A stretch of DNA of 64,000 bases, from contig CM057235.1 of assembly GCA_029891385.1 (NCBI GenBank), positions 9,233,001-9,297,000 on the forward strand, in the 5' to 3' direction. Below, in pieces: positions 43,655 to 56,677 of this stretch (the stretch's first letter is position 1; each line of letters opens with the position of its first letter). Made by a program: the position numbers and the translations under genes. The DNA comes from Erythroxylum novogranatense (Eukaryota; Streptophyta; Magnoliopsida; Malpighiales; Erythroxylaceae). The notes under the pieces were generated by a model, which saw nothing but the letters and a program-made list of their open reading frames with translations, did no database searches and was not told where the DNA came from.

Positions 43655-46600
43655 TGTTGGGACCCGATCTCGTGGGAACCGGATCCCAACTGGGAAAGCG
43701 GAATCAAATATCGAATATCAGATCGAATTCTTAATGAGCCATAGAAAAATATAAAGGCTCAGATTTACAAAATTTCAGACATAAGGAAACAAAATGGATC
43801 AATCAACCACAAATATTGGATCCTGTTTCTGGAACCCAACCTCGGAATCATGATCGAACACATGTACAAAACGTGAGCAAACTTATACTTGACGAAAGCG
43901 AAAGAAATCAGAAGTGAACCGAATTGGCTCGAAATCAAATCAAACATATGGTTCAATTAAACTGAACAAATTTTCGACATCCGAGAACGTGTAACTTAGA
44001 AAAACTAACGTTGGATACCTTAGGACTAAACCAATCTGAAACTGGTATAAACTTTTTTTCTCTCATTCTTTTCTTTCATGTTTATTCCTTTCATCTTTTT
44101 CAAACTTATTCATCATATACAATTCGAAACTTAATTTTCCTCAATCAAAAGCTCACATCATAACATTCATCTTATACAATTATACAAATCCTAAAATTCA
44201 TCTTTTATACATTTTATTCTTCTTTTGCCATAAAATCTCATGCATGACAATCGACCATACACAAAAAATACTTCAATATTTCAAATCCATCACATCAATT
44301 TCAGTTTTCCATTCTATATACAAATCCATAAATCAATTTCATCATGATATATATGCTTACAAAATCTTAATGGCATTCCAAGCCATGTTGCAACAAATTA
44401 ACTTAAAAGCCAGTCATATATGTAACGAACGGACGTCTAAATTTTCCTTCATCCGATCTCCATCTTGATACCTGGAGATGGGGATGGAAGGGGGGTGAGC
44501 TTTATAGCTCGTGGATACACGCTTATAATAAAGATAAACAAAAACCTTGAAAACAGTTCACTTGTCTTAGAAAACTTTCATGGAATTTATAAAACATATG
44601 TTTTCTAGGCTTTCAGCCGAAATCCATAAGTTATAAATCATTAATGCATCAATCTTGATCAAGCATAACATGAGCACATAACACAACATAATGGTTTGGG
44701 TAAGTCCAAATTCATGACGCACCACACATTTCCATCGAAATGGTCCTGTGTAGTCGTAGTTTCTTGAGGGAGTCCCTGAGGGAGCTCCATGCCACTAGCG
44801 GGCAGGCGGGAGAAGCCTATACATGGGTCAACGTGCACGTGATGGTTCTTAAGGGACTACCACAAATCCACTTAACCCATAGATTTCAAAATCTTGTAAC
44901 TTGTTGCCCAAAATAGCACTTTTCTTGAAAACTTGCTTATCATATGCTTGATGTATATCTTGCAAACCATTTCTTGAAAACATGATTTCATAACATGCAT
45001 CTTTTCAAAATATCACTCAAATCATGTAACAAAATATATCATGTTTCACAAATCATTCATAAACAATAATGCAGCACTTATGATGCAATTGAAATCAGAA
45101 AGCTTCTTTGATTTTAAAAAAACATTAGTAGCTTATTTAAATTATAAACATGTACCCACTTGAATTCCTTGCTTGAATACATGCTTAACAAATGCCTCTC
45201 CTCATGATCCTCTTGTCTTCCTTGATTCCCTTTATCAAAATGCAAAAATTCCCATTCAATAGGACTGACAAAAGCTGATAATATTCTCTTCTAGATAAAT
45301 GATCCCCATTGTCTTAAATCTCTAATGACTCCAAAATCATTCAATTTGTTTCAGAAATCCTAAAGTTAAACTCCAAACATATCGGGACTATCCTTATGCT
45401 GAAACAAGAATCTATACTCAACTTTCGACCAAAATTTAAGATTCTTATGGACTGAATTTCAATTTCATTTCTTCACAAAACATGTATCTCAATGTTTCTA
45501 GTTTACAACGAATTAAAAATCACTTCATTTGGACCTCTACATCAAAAGTTATGTCTAAATTACCAAAACATATCTGTGCAGAAGCTTGAGCTACTTGTGA
45601 AACCCAGAGGCGCGATGTGCATGCTTACAAGCGCTTTCACTGGCGATGCACAAATGCGTCTTGCCATGACGTGCAAGAGCCAGAAACTCCCGAAACGTTA
45701 TTTTTCCACAATCTTCGTCTACAATCCTTACATAAATCAAACATAACTCATCTTAACCATAAATTATCATTCCTACTTCATTTCTAAACTCATTCCAACA
45801 CAAAAATCATCCACAAACACACTAAAATCCTTAAACCTAAAACCACACATATTCTTTAACTCATTCGAAAACATCTAACACTTAATCCTCTATTAACTAA
45901 CATCAAAACTTATTTTATTAATCTAATTAAGGGGAAAGATGCTTATACTTGATTCGGCCTCAATTTCTTCAAAGATCTTCAAACCCTAGCTTTCTCCTCT
46001 TCTCTTCTTCTTCCACGGATCCTTCTTCTTTTTCCTTCTCATTCCCTATTTCCCTTCTTTTATTTCATACTCTTAATGAGTGGGGAAAGTCCATTTCACC
46101 CTCCATTATAAGCCTTATAACTCTTAGACTTAAGTATCATGCCCAAATTGCCCTTATGTATTCTTATAACTTTCATACTTCAATTCAGAAATTAAAAATC
46201 TTAGGGACTGAATTAAAAATTCGATTCCTTTAGATAACTTGTAGTCCCATGTCTCTAGTTCATTTAGAAACCAGAATCAACTTAATTGGATCTCTATAGA
46301 TCAAGATATCATCAAAATACCTAAACATGTTCACAAAAATGTCCAACTCAAACTCTGTAATCAATCCTCTTACTTTGATTCAATCAATCTCAAAAATCAC
46401 AAATTTTCATGAAGAGATAAGGGATGTCTTAGGAATCCAACGCTTCAAAGATCGGATCAATCGGATGTCAGACGGAGAAGTTAGAAGCAAAAGAATGGGC
46501 AGGGGTCGGATCACCCTAAACAGTAACAGCAACTTGTAAAAATCTTAACTTCCTATTCCATAGTCCAAAAATTCCATACTTTACATTAATGGAAAGATCA

Positions 46601-47393
46601 AAACATAATCTAAAATTTTCATGAAGGACTTAAAAGCAATTTCAACCTCTAACTAGGTCAATTTCTCATTCAAAGTTCTGCCAGAATTTATCATCCTAAA
46701 ACAACATCCAAACTTTGAAATTTCATATCTTTCAATTCTCACATCCAAAAATAACATATAATTCATCATTGAAAAGCTAGGAAAATCTTCTATGACTTTC
46801 ATATAGATCACTTAACTCAATTCAGACCACATCGGTACATGATTTGCCTCAAATCACATTACACCTAAATGTACATTTATGGACATTTTCGCAAAACAAA
46901 ACAAATTAATACTTAATTTTGATTGATCATAACTTTCACTCTCGATATCAAAAAATATCAAACTTTATGACGACAGAAGGCTTTCAACATAATCTACAAG
47001 TTTCATGAAGATCATTTTCTCAAATTCTGCTTAAATCAAAAAGTCAACTCTCTACTCGAAAAAGTCAAACTTTTCTTCATTCTCCAAAATCTCATACTTA
47101 CACTATTTATTTCTTGCTTTTCAACTTCCATTTACAACAATTTATTCGCTATCAATTTCATTTAAACTCAAAACACCATTTTAGGTCATAATTAATCATA
47201 AACATCAATAACAAAAGTATACACACACCTATACTCTCTCATCATCAACTTGCTAAATTCACCTATCTTAATTTCATATAACAATTCACATTCTTGAATT
47301 GTCTTTTTCTTTGCACTTGAATAATTTACCACAAATTCCTCATTTAATGTCAATTTATACTTTAAAATTTTAAGAAAAGTTCGGGGTCCAACA
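43448..47393 (-). mobile_element. LTR-type insert with tandem LTR-end/PBS units (TSD CTGCG)
   Basis: 3946 bp between exact CTGCG duplicates (43443-43447, 47394-47398). In minus orientation it starts TGTTGGACCCCGAA at 47393 and is one long LTR up to 43655 (CCCAACA), 3739 bp. It then continues with TAGG, a PBS (TGGYATCAGAGC) and leader, repeated as three 69-bp units, and ends in GGGATCCAACA. No gag or pol. A CG-rich block (45600-45690) and AT-rich flanks resemble other long gypsy LTRs. It may be an unusual solo LTR or an aberrant integration. Confidence 0.8.
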
Positions 47394-48947
47394 CTGCGCC
47401 TCCATTATAGCTTCCCTTTATTGTAGTTTCCACTATATATTGATTGGATGAATAAGATGAGGGAGGGGGGGTGACTTTATTATTCTCCACTATTCACACA
47501 CAAACCCCCTATATCTCCCAACTCCTCATCTCCTGCGTTTTAAATAAAATGCATGCGTGTTTGCATTTAACGCACAACGTCTGCGTTCTATGCTCTACCG
47601 TTTCTCCTAACCATTTGCTTCAACGTTTTGCTATGTCTTTTTATGTAGCTCCTTAGACGTTACTTGCTTTGTTGCTTCTTGGCACTTTTCTTTGCTTCCA
47701 TTTTCGTTTTGATATTTTTCTTTATCCACCTTATTTTTCTAACTACTATGGTTCCACTTCTTTTGGGCTAAATTTGTTCACTTCTTGCTCTTTGAAGACA
47801 AGTAAAAATTAATCTTCAAAAAATGACCCATATGTCGTGCTTTCGACTCACTTTAATTTTTTTACTTCCAAATTGTACCTAAAATCACATATGAATTAAA
47901 GTGAGTATCTTAAGCATTTTTGCATCATTAATCCTTAAGTGTAAATGATTAAATATATCAACAATTAAACACATATCAATTTCCTCCACACTTAGCTTTT
48001 GACCATCCTCAGGCAAAACATCAAAATTAAGCTCATTGACCCAAAACATCAACGCATTTCCCAAATGCTCAAAGAATATATAATCATAAACAAAGATGAA
48101 AAAGTTTCAAAAATCATAGCAAGAAATCAACATTCCAAGCTTTTACTTATGATCAATCAACACTCATCATCTTAAAAAACTGAGCAATCTAATGGTAGAC
48201 TCAAAAAATGTGTTTAATTAAAATATATCCATGCATACACTCAACACCATTCATGATCATGACAATCCATAACTATACATATCATTTCATTTCTCCACCA
48301 CTAATGTTCACATGCAAAATCATGAATTAAAAGACTTTTCAAGGATGTAATGTGAGCAAAGGTGAGGTGAGATATATTTGGATTAAGTAGTATGAAAGTC
48401 ATCAAAGCTAGTGAAACAAAGCAACACTCATCAAAAATTGAGAACCGTCAGTTATGAAGAATACAACATTTACATTTCATAACCTAATTTAACTCTCATA
48501 CACAAACCACATAAAGCTTATACCAATCCGAAGGAATCACTCATACAATTTATGCCAATGAAATCACAATAGTGGACCTTCCAAGACAACCTTTACCTCA
48601 TATTCAACATACTCAAATAAAACATCCATTACAACTCTAGGAAGATGCATAAACTATAAACAACTTTTCAATATATATGTAATTCTTCCTCGATATATTT
48701 ATTTTAAACAAAATTTTTTCCATTCTTCTTTTTTTTCATTTTCTTTTCTTTTCTTCCTTATAAAAAATTAAAATAAACTACATCAACATGGGAATTTCAA
48801 TGATAAGACATAAAATAATATCCTAAAATTATAACCAACCCTTACATATGTACACCCCCACACTTAGAATTTTGTACATCTACAAACTCAACAATCACAA
48901 ACCACTAGCTTTATGACTTAGGTAGGTTAAGTTTAAAAGCATAAAAT

Positions 48948-49202
48948 GTGGTTTATACAAAAAAAAAACTAAAGCTCAAAGGTGTTTATCAAGGGAAAAA
49001 TCATGTCAATAGGATAGGTTATTTAGCTAACGTAGTTTATGAAAAACAAAGAATGCCTAATCATATCCATGTTAATGCATATGATAAAAATGTAGTCTCG
49101 AATAGAATATCAATGCAAAATCGGGACATACATGTCATAAAGGTCACACATTATCAAAAGGCAATGAGACTGATATGGATGTGTCAGTCAAATAAGGCTT
49201 AA
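48948..49202 (+). other. Antisense open frame, element 2 copy
   Basis: 84 codons, plus strand (antisense to the element). It contains LKGVYQGKNHVNRIGYL, VVYEKQRMPNHIHVN, KVTHYQKAM and LIWMCQSNKA, matching element 1 (10780-11052) with about one residue in five different. Here the segments are in one frame, whereas in element 1 a slip splits them. No domain recognised. Confidence 0.3.
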
Positions 49203-49607
49203 AATCTCACCAGCTTTGTCTATCATTAGTCACTACTCTTTCAAAGATAATACATATCGACCAATCATAAGAGCAAAAGTACATGCTAAAATTGTTATGA
49301 AATTCTCTAGTCAATCCACACTTTAATCATGATTATATAATCCTAAAAGCAATAGAAAACGAGAAAATGCTTGTTTCATTTGCTTTATTCTTTCTTTGAT
49401 TTTGATTGAAAAATTTAAAACAAGTAAAACAAACAAATTCAAAAACTCACATGCATATAAAAAGTAACGTGAAAATGTAAAGGAAAATTTTTTTACTTCC
49501 CTTGGGTTGCCTCCCAAGAAGCACATTTATTTAGGGTCGTTGGCTCGACTCCTTCTTTCTCCTCACGTGAGAAAATTGCGATCTTTAGGTGTCAGATGCA
49601 GCTCCTC

Positions 49608-52295
49608 TGTAACATCTCATCATCGATGGGAAGGTTATATTGGTAATTGGGGACGGGTTAGGATTTTACATTTGCATATTTGGATATGAGCATTCTTTTG
49701 ACCTCTAATTTTAGAGGAATTAGTCATTCTGCACATGCACATATAGGTACATGCATTCATGACATTTCCCGGTACTGATTTGTGAGCATGATATGATTTG
49801 TGAATTTGGAGATATTTATGTTGATTATGATTCATTTGTGATTTATGGAATAATTGGGTTTGGATATTTGAGTTAGAACTGTTTTAGAATGATTGTCAGT
49901 TGATACGGAACCTTAGAAAATTTTCTGGAAAAGAAATTTTGAGGGTAAATGTCCGGACCGGAATTTCCCAAGAAACGGACTGATTGACTTTATAGTACTG
50001 TCATAACTGTCCAATAGCGGAAAAGTAGATTTTTTTGGATTTTAGGAATAAAAATGTCGAACCATTGGAATTTGGAGAAAACTTAGACTAGAAATGATTT
50101 TTGAAATGAGTTTGAGATTTAAGGGAGTGTTTGAGGAGAAGAGAGTAACCCCTTTAAATACCTTAGGTTTTGAAATTTGCAGAAAGGCATTTTGTTTTCT
50201 ATCTTAGGGCTCGTTCTCTTTCTCCTTTGATTGTGTTTCGTTTCCCTCTTCCTGCGCGATCCTTGCTTGCTTGTTTTCCTTTGTTGTTAAGACCAAGCTT
50301 AAACCCTCAAGAAGTTGATGTTCTGTGTGGCTTTGGGAGAGAATCATGGGTTTTAGGGTTTGGAGAAAATTTCGGACGACTTGAAGATTGAGAGCTTGAT
50401 TGGTAAGTAAAATGGCTGTAATGTTGTTTTATTGTTGTTGAAATGTATTTATGGTGTTTAATATGAAAGATTTGGAGTAGTTGTGAGGAGTTATAGCTGA
50501 TTTTTAAGAGAAATAGGTAAAAATATAGTCAGAGAAGACGACCGGAACCCCGCGCATCGCGACGTCTGAAGAAGGCCTCGTCGCGACGAGTAAATAAGTA
50601 CTCACCGTGACGAGCGGTTAAGTCCTCGTTGCGACGAGCTTGGCGAGACATCGGGACGAGCCCGAGTTTTTACGCCACGACGAGCCTTTTCCATGCGTCG
50701 CGGCGAGCTACTCCCACGTCGCGGCGAGAGTTCTTTAGCCGCAGCGAGCTCCATTTTTCTGAAGTGAGGTATTTTAGTTTTTGGGGCATAACTAATGGTG
50801 TAGACCTCCAATTAAGGTGATTCTTGATTCGTTATAAACTAGAGAGAGGTCTACAATTGAGGTGAAGAATGAAAGTTTGAATTTAAATTAGTAGCATCTC
50901 AACTATTGAAAAAAAGTTATGGATAATATTGATCTAATGAATAGTAATTTGGTTTTGAGGTCTTTCTTGAGGATAAGGATATTGTTTAAATGTTGTAGTA
51001 CTTATAAAACGAAAAATTGGTTTAGAGGCAAAAGATAGTGAAATTGGGATATAGCGCCGGAAAAGTCAATATGCATTGTACATTTCTGCATTTCAGCATG
51101 TGCATTTGTGAACCCCTCTGATTGTGCATTTAGTAATGAGAAACTATTTGACTATTATAGAGGCACCGTTGGATCGACATTCCACGGATATTGCTGGGAC
51201 TTCCAGGCACGGAAGTTGCAGGTGAGTAACCTAGTTGGTTCCTCAACCTTTATGTGTTAAATATTATGTGCTTATGTCATGTGGAGATAATGGAGGGTTT
51301 ATGTGTTTGATATTGATTGATTTCGGACCATAGGTGCCCGAAATATCTGGAACTTGATATCGAAGTGTCATTTATGTGTAAATTGTAATTATTTGGTTTT
51401 AATGCGATTTGGGACATATGGCATTATGTTGTGACATAACTAATGTAAATTGAGACATCTGCATTCATGCATAAAGGTATGTTCAGATAATGACAGTTGT
51501 GACCAGAGCAGCCACCGTATATCAGAGCTTAAAACTCAACGCAACAGGGCCTCGAGCCCAACATAATTTAGAGCCACACGCTCACCGTATCAGGGCTTCA
51601 AGCCCACTGTAATTTAGAGCCTCAGGCTCACCGTTAATGAGCCCATTTTTGGGACATATCAGGCGCACGGTCACAACACCGTAATAAAATGAAAAATGTC
51701 ACATGTGCATTGCATATACGAATGATTAAATGTGGACTGTGTGAAAGGAGAAATGCCTTATGTTTGCAAAATAATAACGCATGTGATATTTCTAAATGTG
51801 TTACTATGTGATATTGTGTGAATTGTTTGTATATGTATGAGTTGAGTGAACCATCGATGATAGTTTCTCGTTGAGTTCGCAATCTCACCCAACATTGCAA
51901 TTATTTTTCAGGACAGAGATAGTAGGCTCCTAGCTCCAGAGATAGACTGTTCCCACCGTGCGGATCTAGTTGGCAAGAGAAGTATGGCACACAGGTGGGT
52001 CAGCTGGGATTGTTTTGGGGATGACCTATTATAGACTTTGCTATCAGTTCCTTTTGGAGTATTGTATATTTGACAGTGGGAAAATTGATAGTCATGTAAA
52101 TTTCTGGTTTGGTGAAATGATATGAGAAAGTAATTCGGTTTCAAAATTTAGTGATCTCTATATTATGGTTTTATTATTATGATGTCATGAGAGTATTGTA
52201 GTAGTGTTTGAGCGTAGCACTCCCTTATTGTGGGAGATGCATCGGATTGACCCACGGGCATTCTGGTGCGTACCCTGCGGTAAGGGGGCGCTACA
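49608..52295 (+). mobile_element. Solo LTR in gypsy element 2
   Basis: 2688 bp, TGTAACATCTCATC to GGGGCGCTACA, flanked by TCCTC (49603-49607) and TCTTC (52296-52300), a duplicate with one mismatch. Removal rejoins GCAGCTC...TTCCATGTGAGGTAG, as in element 1 at about 11480-11510. It aligns with the complement of 35638-38365 and partly with 32337-35291. It contains a CG-rich array (50545-50755). Confidence 0.85.
50545..50755. repeat. CG-rich CTCGTCGCGACGAG array in solo LTR
   Basis: About eight degenerate copies of TCGTCGCGACGAG or CGTCGCGGCGAGC separated by short linkers. Same relative position as 37230-37466. Confidence 0.9.
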
Positions 52296-52330
52296 TCTTC
52301 CATGTGAGGTAGTTCTGGATAGGGCCTTAG

Positions 52331-52558
52331 TTAATCATTATCCTCATTCAGCATCTTCCATATCCTCAGATTCTCAGTCTCAACTGAGTCTATAGACTCC
52401 GGAAATATTTTGAACGTCTCTTCACCTTTTTCCTCATCATTTAACTCCTCCAATCTTTTATGTAAAGGTAAAGAGTTAGTTTTAAAAATAATCATGGAAT
52501 CAGTACGTACCTCCGAACTAAAAATTGTTTCCTTTTCAACTTCGAGCTCCTTCTCCAC
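52331..52558 (-). pseudogene. Acidic spacer remnant, element 2
   Basis: 75 codons homologous to 11456-11758 (EELNDEEKGEETFKIFPE shared almost exactly). Interrupted on the downstream side near the solo LTR. No catalytic motif. Unknown role; part of the shared non-autonomous element body. Confidence 0.4.
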
Positions 52559-52881
52559 TTCTTCGGCACAAACAATTCATTGATGGTTGGCCTCAAAATT
52601 CTCAAGCTATTCATCACTTTGCAAATTTTTCACACAGACGTTCATTGGATATACCTCGGGTTGATACGACTGCTCCTCTTTGCTTTGCAATTCTAGGCGA
52701 TTGAGCCTTATTGCCATCTGACCCATTTGGTGTTTCATTCTCAGTTGGTTTGCTTTGGTCTCCTATTAGAATTCTTGCAACTGTTGCTGCATATTTGTTG
52801 TAATTGTTGCATATCCTGTAGAAATTGCAAATTGTTAGCAATATTGTTAACAAGTTCTTCTAAAGATGCAACCGAATCATG

Positions 52882-53073
52882 TTAGCTCTCCGAATCTTGG
52901 GTGTTAGACCATGTGTTTCTTGGAAATTGCCCTCCATCCTTCTGGAATTGTAGAGTATTCAGCTGCAATTGCAAAGTATCAGCTTTTAAAATATTATTCA
53001 ACTCTTCCAGAGATGGACCGGAGTCTTGATAGGAAGCTTCTGATCTGTATAAGAATTGTTGTGTATCCTGCAA
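52882..53073 (-). pseudogene. Gag-like remnant, element 2
   Basis: 63 codons homologous to the start of 11918-12247 (MQDTQQ, GPSLEEL, FQKDGGQFPRNTW). The downstream Gln-rich repeat survives only in broken form. Next to a degenerate tRNA-Asp PBS, as expected for gag. Confidence 0.45.
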
Positions 53074-53308
53074 ACTATCATGAAAGTAATTCTAATGATT
53101 ATCCCATCCGTAACAAAAGTTAGGTTGATCATTCCAAACATTGTTATAGGATTGAGAATATGAATTATAAAAGAAATTACTTCCTTCGATATTGAATTTT
53201 TTTCAAGCTCAAAAAAATGAAAAGATCACCACATAATAAAAAAGAAATTAATTACTAACAAATATATACAAAACACCAATTAAATCACAAACAAAAACTA
53301 AAACATCG

Positions 53309-53329
53309 CACTCCCCAATAACAGAGCCA
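53309..53329 (-). other. Degenerate primer-binding site, tRNA-Asp type
   Basis: Minus strand reads TGGCTCTGTTATTGGGGA at about 53312-53329, the tRNA-Asp PBS of element 1 with several changes, just outside the 5' LTR (53335). Confidence 0.6.
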
Positions 53330-53334
53330 AAATT

Positions 53335-54914
53335 TGACTGTGTGTCGTTATGCTAGTCAAAATAAAATAACTAGACGTACTACTATAGTAGTGGTGAGTC
53401 TAGGTCAATCCCACAGTGAATATGTGTAAAGTTTATGAAATAAAATTAACCAGTATTTAGACTTAATGGGAGGTTTTAGACTTTTAAAAGAAGAAAATAA
53501 AATGAAACTAACTAATAAAAACAAATTAAAGAAAACATGCAAAAAATGATAATGGTGGAGAATTCTATAGGGACCCGATTCTTTGGTTCAATCTCGACCT
53601 ACACCCTAATTAAACATATTTCATTAATTTATTGTTCTTTAACTTATCCTAGTAACTATTAATCGTAGGTTAACAATTAACTCGATTTTTCCTTTTGGTT
53701 TTGTTTAATCAAGATATAATCGTTAATTAAACCTAACCACCGAACAATCTAGGATACGATCTCTAGATTTAATTAGACAATAGCATTATGAAATAGAAAA
53801 ATTGATTAACCAAAGCAATAACCACATACGATGCGTCATTTAATCTAGGTCAAGTTATCCCTAATGAATACGAATCATTAGTCACTACGCATGAATTTCA
53901 ACATAACAATTACGGATTATATCAAAATTTTAGCAATGGGTTTGCAATTAACAATTCAATGAATGCATTAAAATCATCATCTTACAATACTCAATAGATT
54001 CATACACAAATAACCGAAAAATAATAAAAATCTAATTATCCATACACAATACCCAAATTAATTAACATAAGATAACATAATCAATTTCTAACGAGAAAAA
54101 GAAAATAATAAAAAAAATGCTTAACTTGAGTCATTAGTGTCGATGTTGCCTCCGAATCAACATTAGAATGCCTAGTCCTTCACGGGCCTTTCCCCAAAAA
54201 CAATTACTTTAATCCGAAGCCTTCTTCGGTATTATCCCTCACGCTGCTCTCACTGTGTTTAACGTAGTTCATTGTGCTAAATGCAGCTTCCACTTGCACT
54301 AAACGCACGCAGCTTTTCTTTCAATATGCCTACCCCTCTGCGCCTCCACTGTAACTTCCCTCTACTGTAGCATTCCTGTGGCGTCTACTGTATATTGATT
54401 GGACAAATAAGATAGGGGATTTATTATTCTCCACTGTTCACGCGCAAAATCCCCGCTATCTCCCAGCTCCTCATCTCCTGCGTTTTAAGTAAAATGCATG
54501 GGTTTTAACGCACAACATTTGCAATCTATGCTCTACGATTTCTTCTAGCCAATTGCTCCAACGTTTTGCTATGTCGTTTTATGCAGCTCCTTAGATGTTG
54601 CCTGCTCAATTGTTTCTTGGCGCTTTGCTTTGCTTCCACTGTCGTTTTGATATTTTTCTTTATCCACCTTATTTTTCCAGTTGCTATGGTTCCACTTTTT
54701 TGGGCTAAATTTGTTCACTTCTTGCTTCACGAAGACAAGTAAAAATTAATCTTCAAAAAATGACTCATATGTCGTATTTTCGACTCACTTTAATTTTTTA
54801 CTTCCAAATTGTACCTAAAATTACATATAAATTAAAGTGAGTATCTTAAGCATTTTTGCATCATTAAATGTTAAGTGTAAATGATTAAATATATCAATAA
54901 TTAAACACATATCA
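53335..54914 (-). repeat. 5' LTR of gypsy element 2
   Basis: 1580 bp matching the two parts of the 3' LTR. Contains the GCG/ACGC-rich block around 54270-54540 (TGCGTTTTAAG, TTTTAACGCAC). Confidence 0.88.
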
Positions 54915-55086
54915 CAAGTTATAAACTTTTCTCTACATACCAAATAGAAGCATACTCTGCCATAGGGAAGAGGAAAGCCACGAGCACCTATTCTTCCAAT
55001 GTAATTTTGTAAATCCTAGTTGGATGATTCTACATAAACATCATATGTTGAATATACCCAGTAGATGGTGCTCTTTTACTTTTGGT
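54915..55086 (+). pseudogene. LINE C-terminal zf-RVT fragment
   Basis: A plus-strand frame reads EESHEHLFFQCNF at about 54972-55010, the H-x-x-x-C end of the LINE zf-RVT motif. It follows on from 42471 and is cut by copia element C. Confidence 0.65.
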
Positions 55087-55091
55087 GTAAC
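55087..55091. repeat. Target-site duplicate GTAAC (left) of copia element C
   Basis: GTAAC here and at 63361-63365 flank the element exactly. Confidence 0.95.
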
Positions 55092-56664
55092 TGTTGGTTT
55101 ATGTCCTACAGCCAATCACTTGGGTTATAGTTTAGTGACAAATTATTTAAAAGGCATTCTTTATCTTGTACATGTTTAGATGTATATGATAAAGTCCATG
55201 GGATAATTTTACATTGCAAATGAAATTATAATGAGATTATAATTATGAGATTCATATTGCATTCATGAATTATTCCTAAAATGTTCCTAGTCATTGTTCT
55301 ATTAAGATTGGACATTAATATAACGTAAAAAGACTAGCACACGTTTCGTTTTTCCTTATGAAGGAAGTAGTCGATCTCATAGGTTAAAGTATAGAGATAC
55401 TTAAACAAACGTGTGGGTGCTTGTTAGAGAACAAGTTCACTGAACAGACCCGATATGAGAAATCCATTTGGAACATTACTTGTATGTCTATGGAATTCTC
55501 ATTGTGATGATTGTATAAATGATCCTTTGACTTGAGATCATCAAAGTTATCTTGTATGGGGATTGTTATGTTTTGATACTACTCGTAATCTATAAAGGTC
55601 ATTTAAACGGTAGTCATTGGATATAACATGAACTGTATGGAGATAGTTGAATGATTAAGATAGGATTCATCACCCTAAAGTAATTAGGGAGAATGTTCCA
55701 TTGTTCTCGATTAATATTGATTCGGGAAATCCTTGGCCAAGGTGGAATGGTATTTTGTGGCGGTTTACAAATATCATTAATTGAATCAATAGCTAATGGC
55801 GGAGAACTAATATAATTAGACTCAAAATAGAGTAGACATTAATTCCATGCTCTATGTCTAATTAGAACATTAGTTGATGAAAGGATTGAATTATACGGAA
55901 AAACCATGCACGGAAAGGTTAGTCAAAACCACTTTGACATTCCTAAATATTTGGGTGGTCATGATGCGTTGCTAGACGCCAATCTTGATCTATGATTATA
56001 AATTGTTTAATTGAGAATTAAAGATAAATTAAAAGGAGTTTTAATTTATCTAATTCTAATTATGAATTAAATTATAATTTATAATCATTGTCAATATATT
56101 TGGGAACCTAATGGGTCACACATATAGAATGGGTTAGAGAGAGCAAAGTTAATTTAATCAAGTTGGACTTGATTATAAAGTTTGAGAAACTTTATAATTA
56201 AATATGAGATATTTAATAAATAAAGATCAATATCGATATTGAATCTTATTTGAAATAATTGGTATTTAATTAGAATTATTTGTAATTCTAATTAAAGTTT
56301 AATTAAAATTAGTGTTTAATTTCAATTAAATTACTAATACATCCAAAGCTTATTATAAATAGGCTTAAGCTCTATGTAGCTAGCACTCCATGCTTAAACC
56401 TATTCAGTGGATACCATTAGAGGCCGAATACTTGTGCGGCTACGGTGGTTGAGACGGATCGGTTTCGGAAACAGTTCGAGGGATGCATCAAGATAAAGAT
56501 CAAGCTTCGGAATAAGGTACGAATTAAATTCCGCTTTATTATGATTCGTATTAATCATTTTATAGAATTAAATAGATCTTGGTTTTCGGAAAATCAAAAG
56601 TTACGAAAATGTTTCGTGATTATTCCGCTGCGGTCGGATCAGATCTAAACTCGATTTCCCAACT
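55092..56664 (+). repeat. 5' LTR of copia element C
   Basis: 1573 bp. It has the TATAAATAG box (56354-56362) and the possible splice donor AATAAGGTACG (56511-56521). Its terminal CA is changed to CT relative to the 3' LTR. Lacks the 32-bp CCTCTCTGTAAAAGTTACAG segment of the 3' LTR. The open frame 56445-56648 (and 63141-63344) is an LTR artefact. Confidence 0.92.
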
Positions 56665-56665
56665 G

Positions 56666-56677
56666 TGGTATCAGAGC
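56666..56677 (+). other. Primer-binding site, initiator tRNA-Met
   Basis: TGGTATCAGAGC, exact complement of the plant initiator tRNA-Met 3' end, one base after the LTR. Confidence 0.9.

Larger units (their letters stand above)
42477..47978 (-). repeat. 3' LTR of gypsy element 2, interrupted
   Basis: Outer part 42477-43447 and inner part 47399-47978 together match 53335-54914. The break lies in a CTGCG which is duplicated on both sides of the insert. Next to the inner end is the complement of a polypurine tract (TTTCCTCCACACTTAG, 47980-47995). Confidence 0.85.
47979..53334 (-). mobile_element. Interior of gypsy element 2
   Basis: Aligns with 9738-12520: antisense-frame region (48780-49230), T-rich tract (48714-48760), gag/pol spacer remnant (52558-52331) and gag-like remnant (53073-52882). 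The solo LTR 49608-52295 sits between the antisense region and the spacer remnant. No protease, RT or integrase. Confidence 0.75.
42477..54914 (-). mobile_element. Non-autonomous gypsy element 2, with two later insertions
   Basis: Minus-strand element of the same family as 8322-13966. 5' LTR 53335-54914, 3' LTR 42477-47978 (interrupted by 43448-47393 plus one TSD), interior 47979-53334 (interrupted by the solo LTR 49608-52295). LTRs start TGATATGTG and end with a TGAC-type complement (GTCA). Flanks 42472-42476 (ACAGT) and 54915-54919 (CAAGT) match only partly. Removing it joins two parts of the LINE. Without inserts it is about 5.8 kb, close to element 1. Confidence 0.85.

Noticed and set aside
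56445..56648. 67-codon frame repeated at 63141-63344
   Set aside because: Identical position in both LTRs of copia C; similarity is because LTRs are copies. In the older LTR at 7066-7624 it is not kept.
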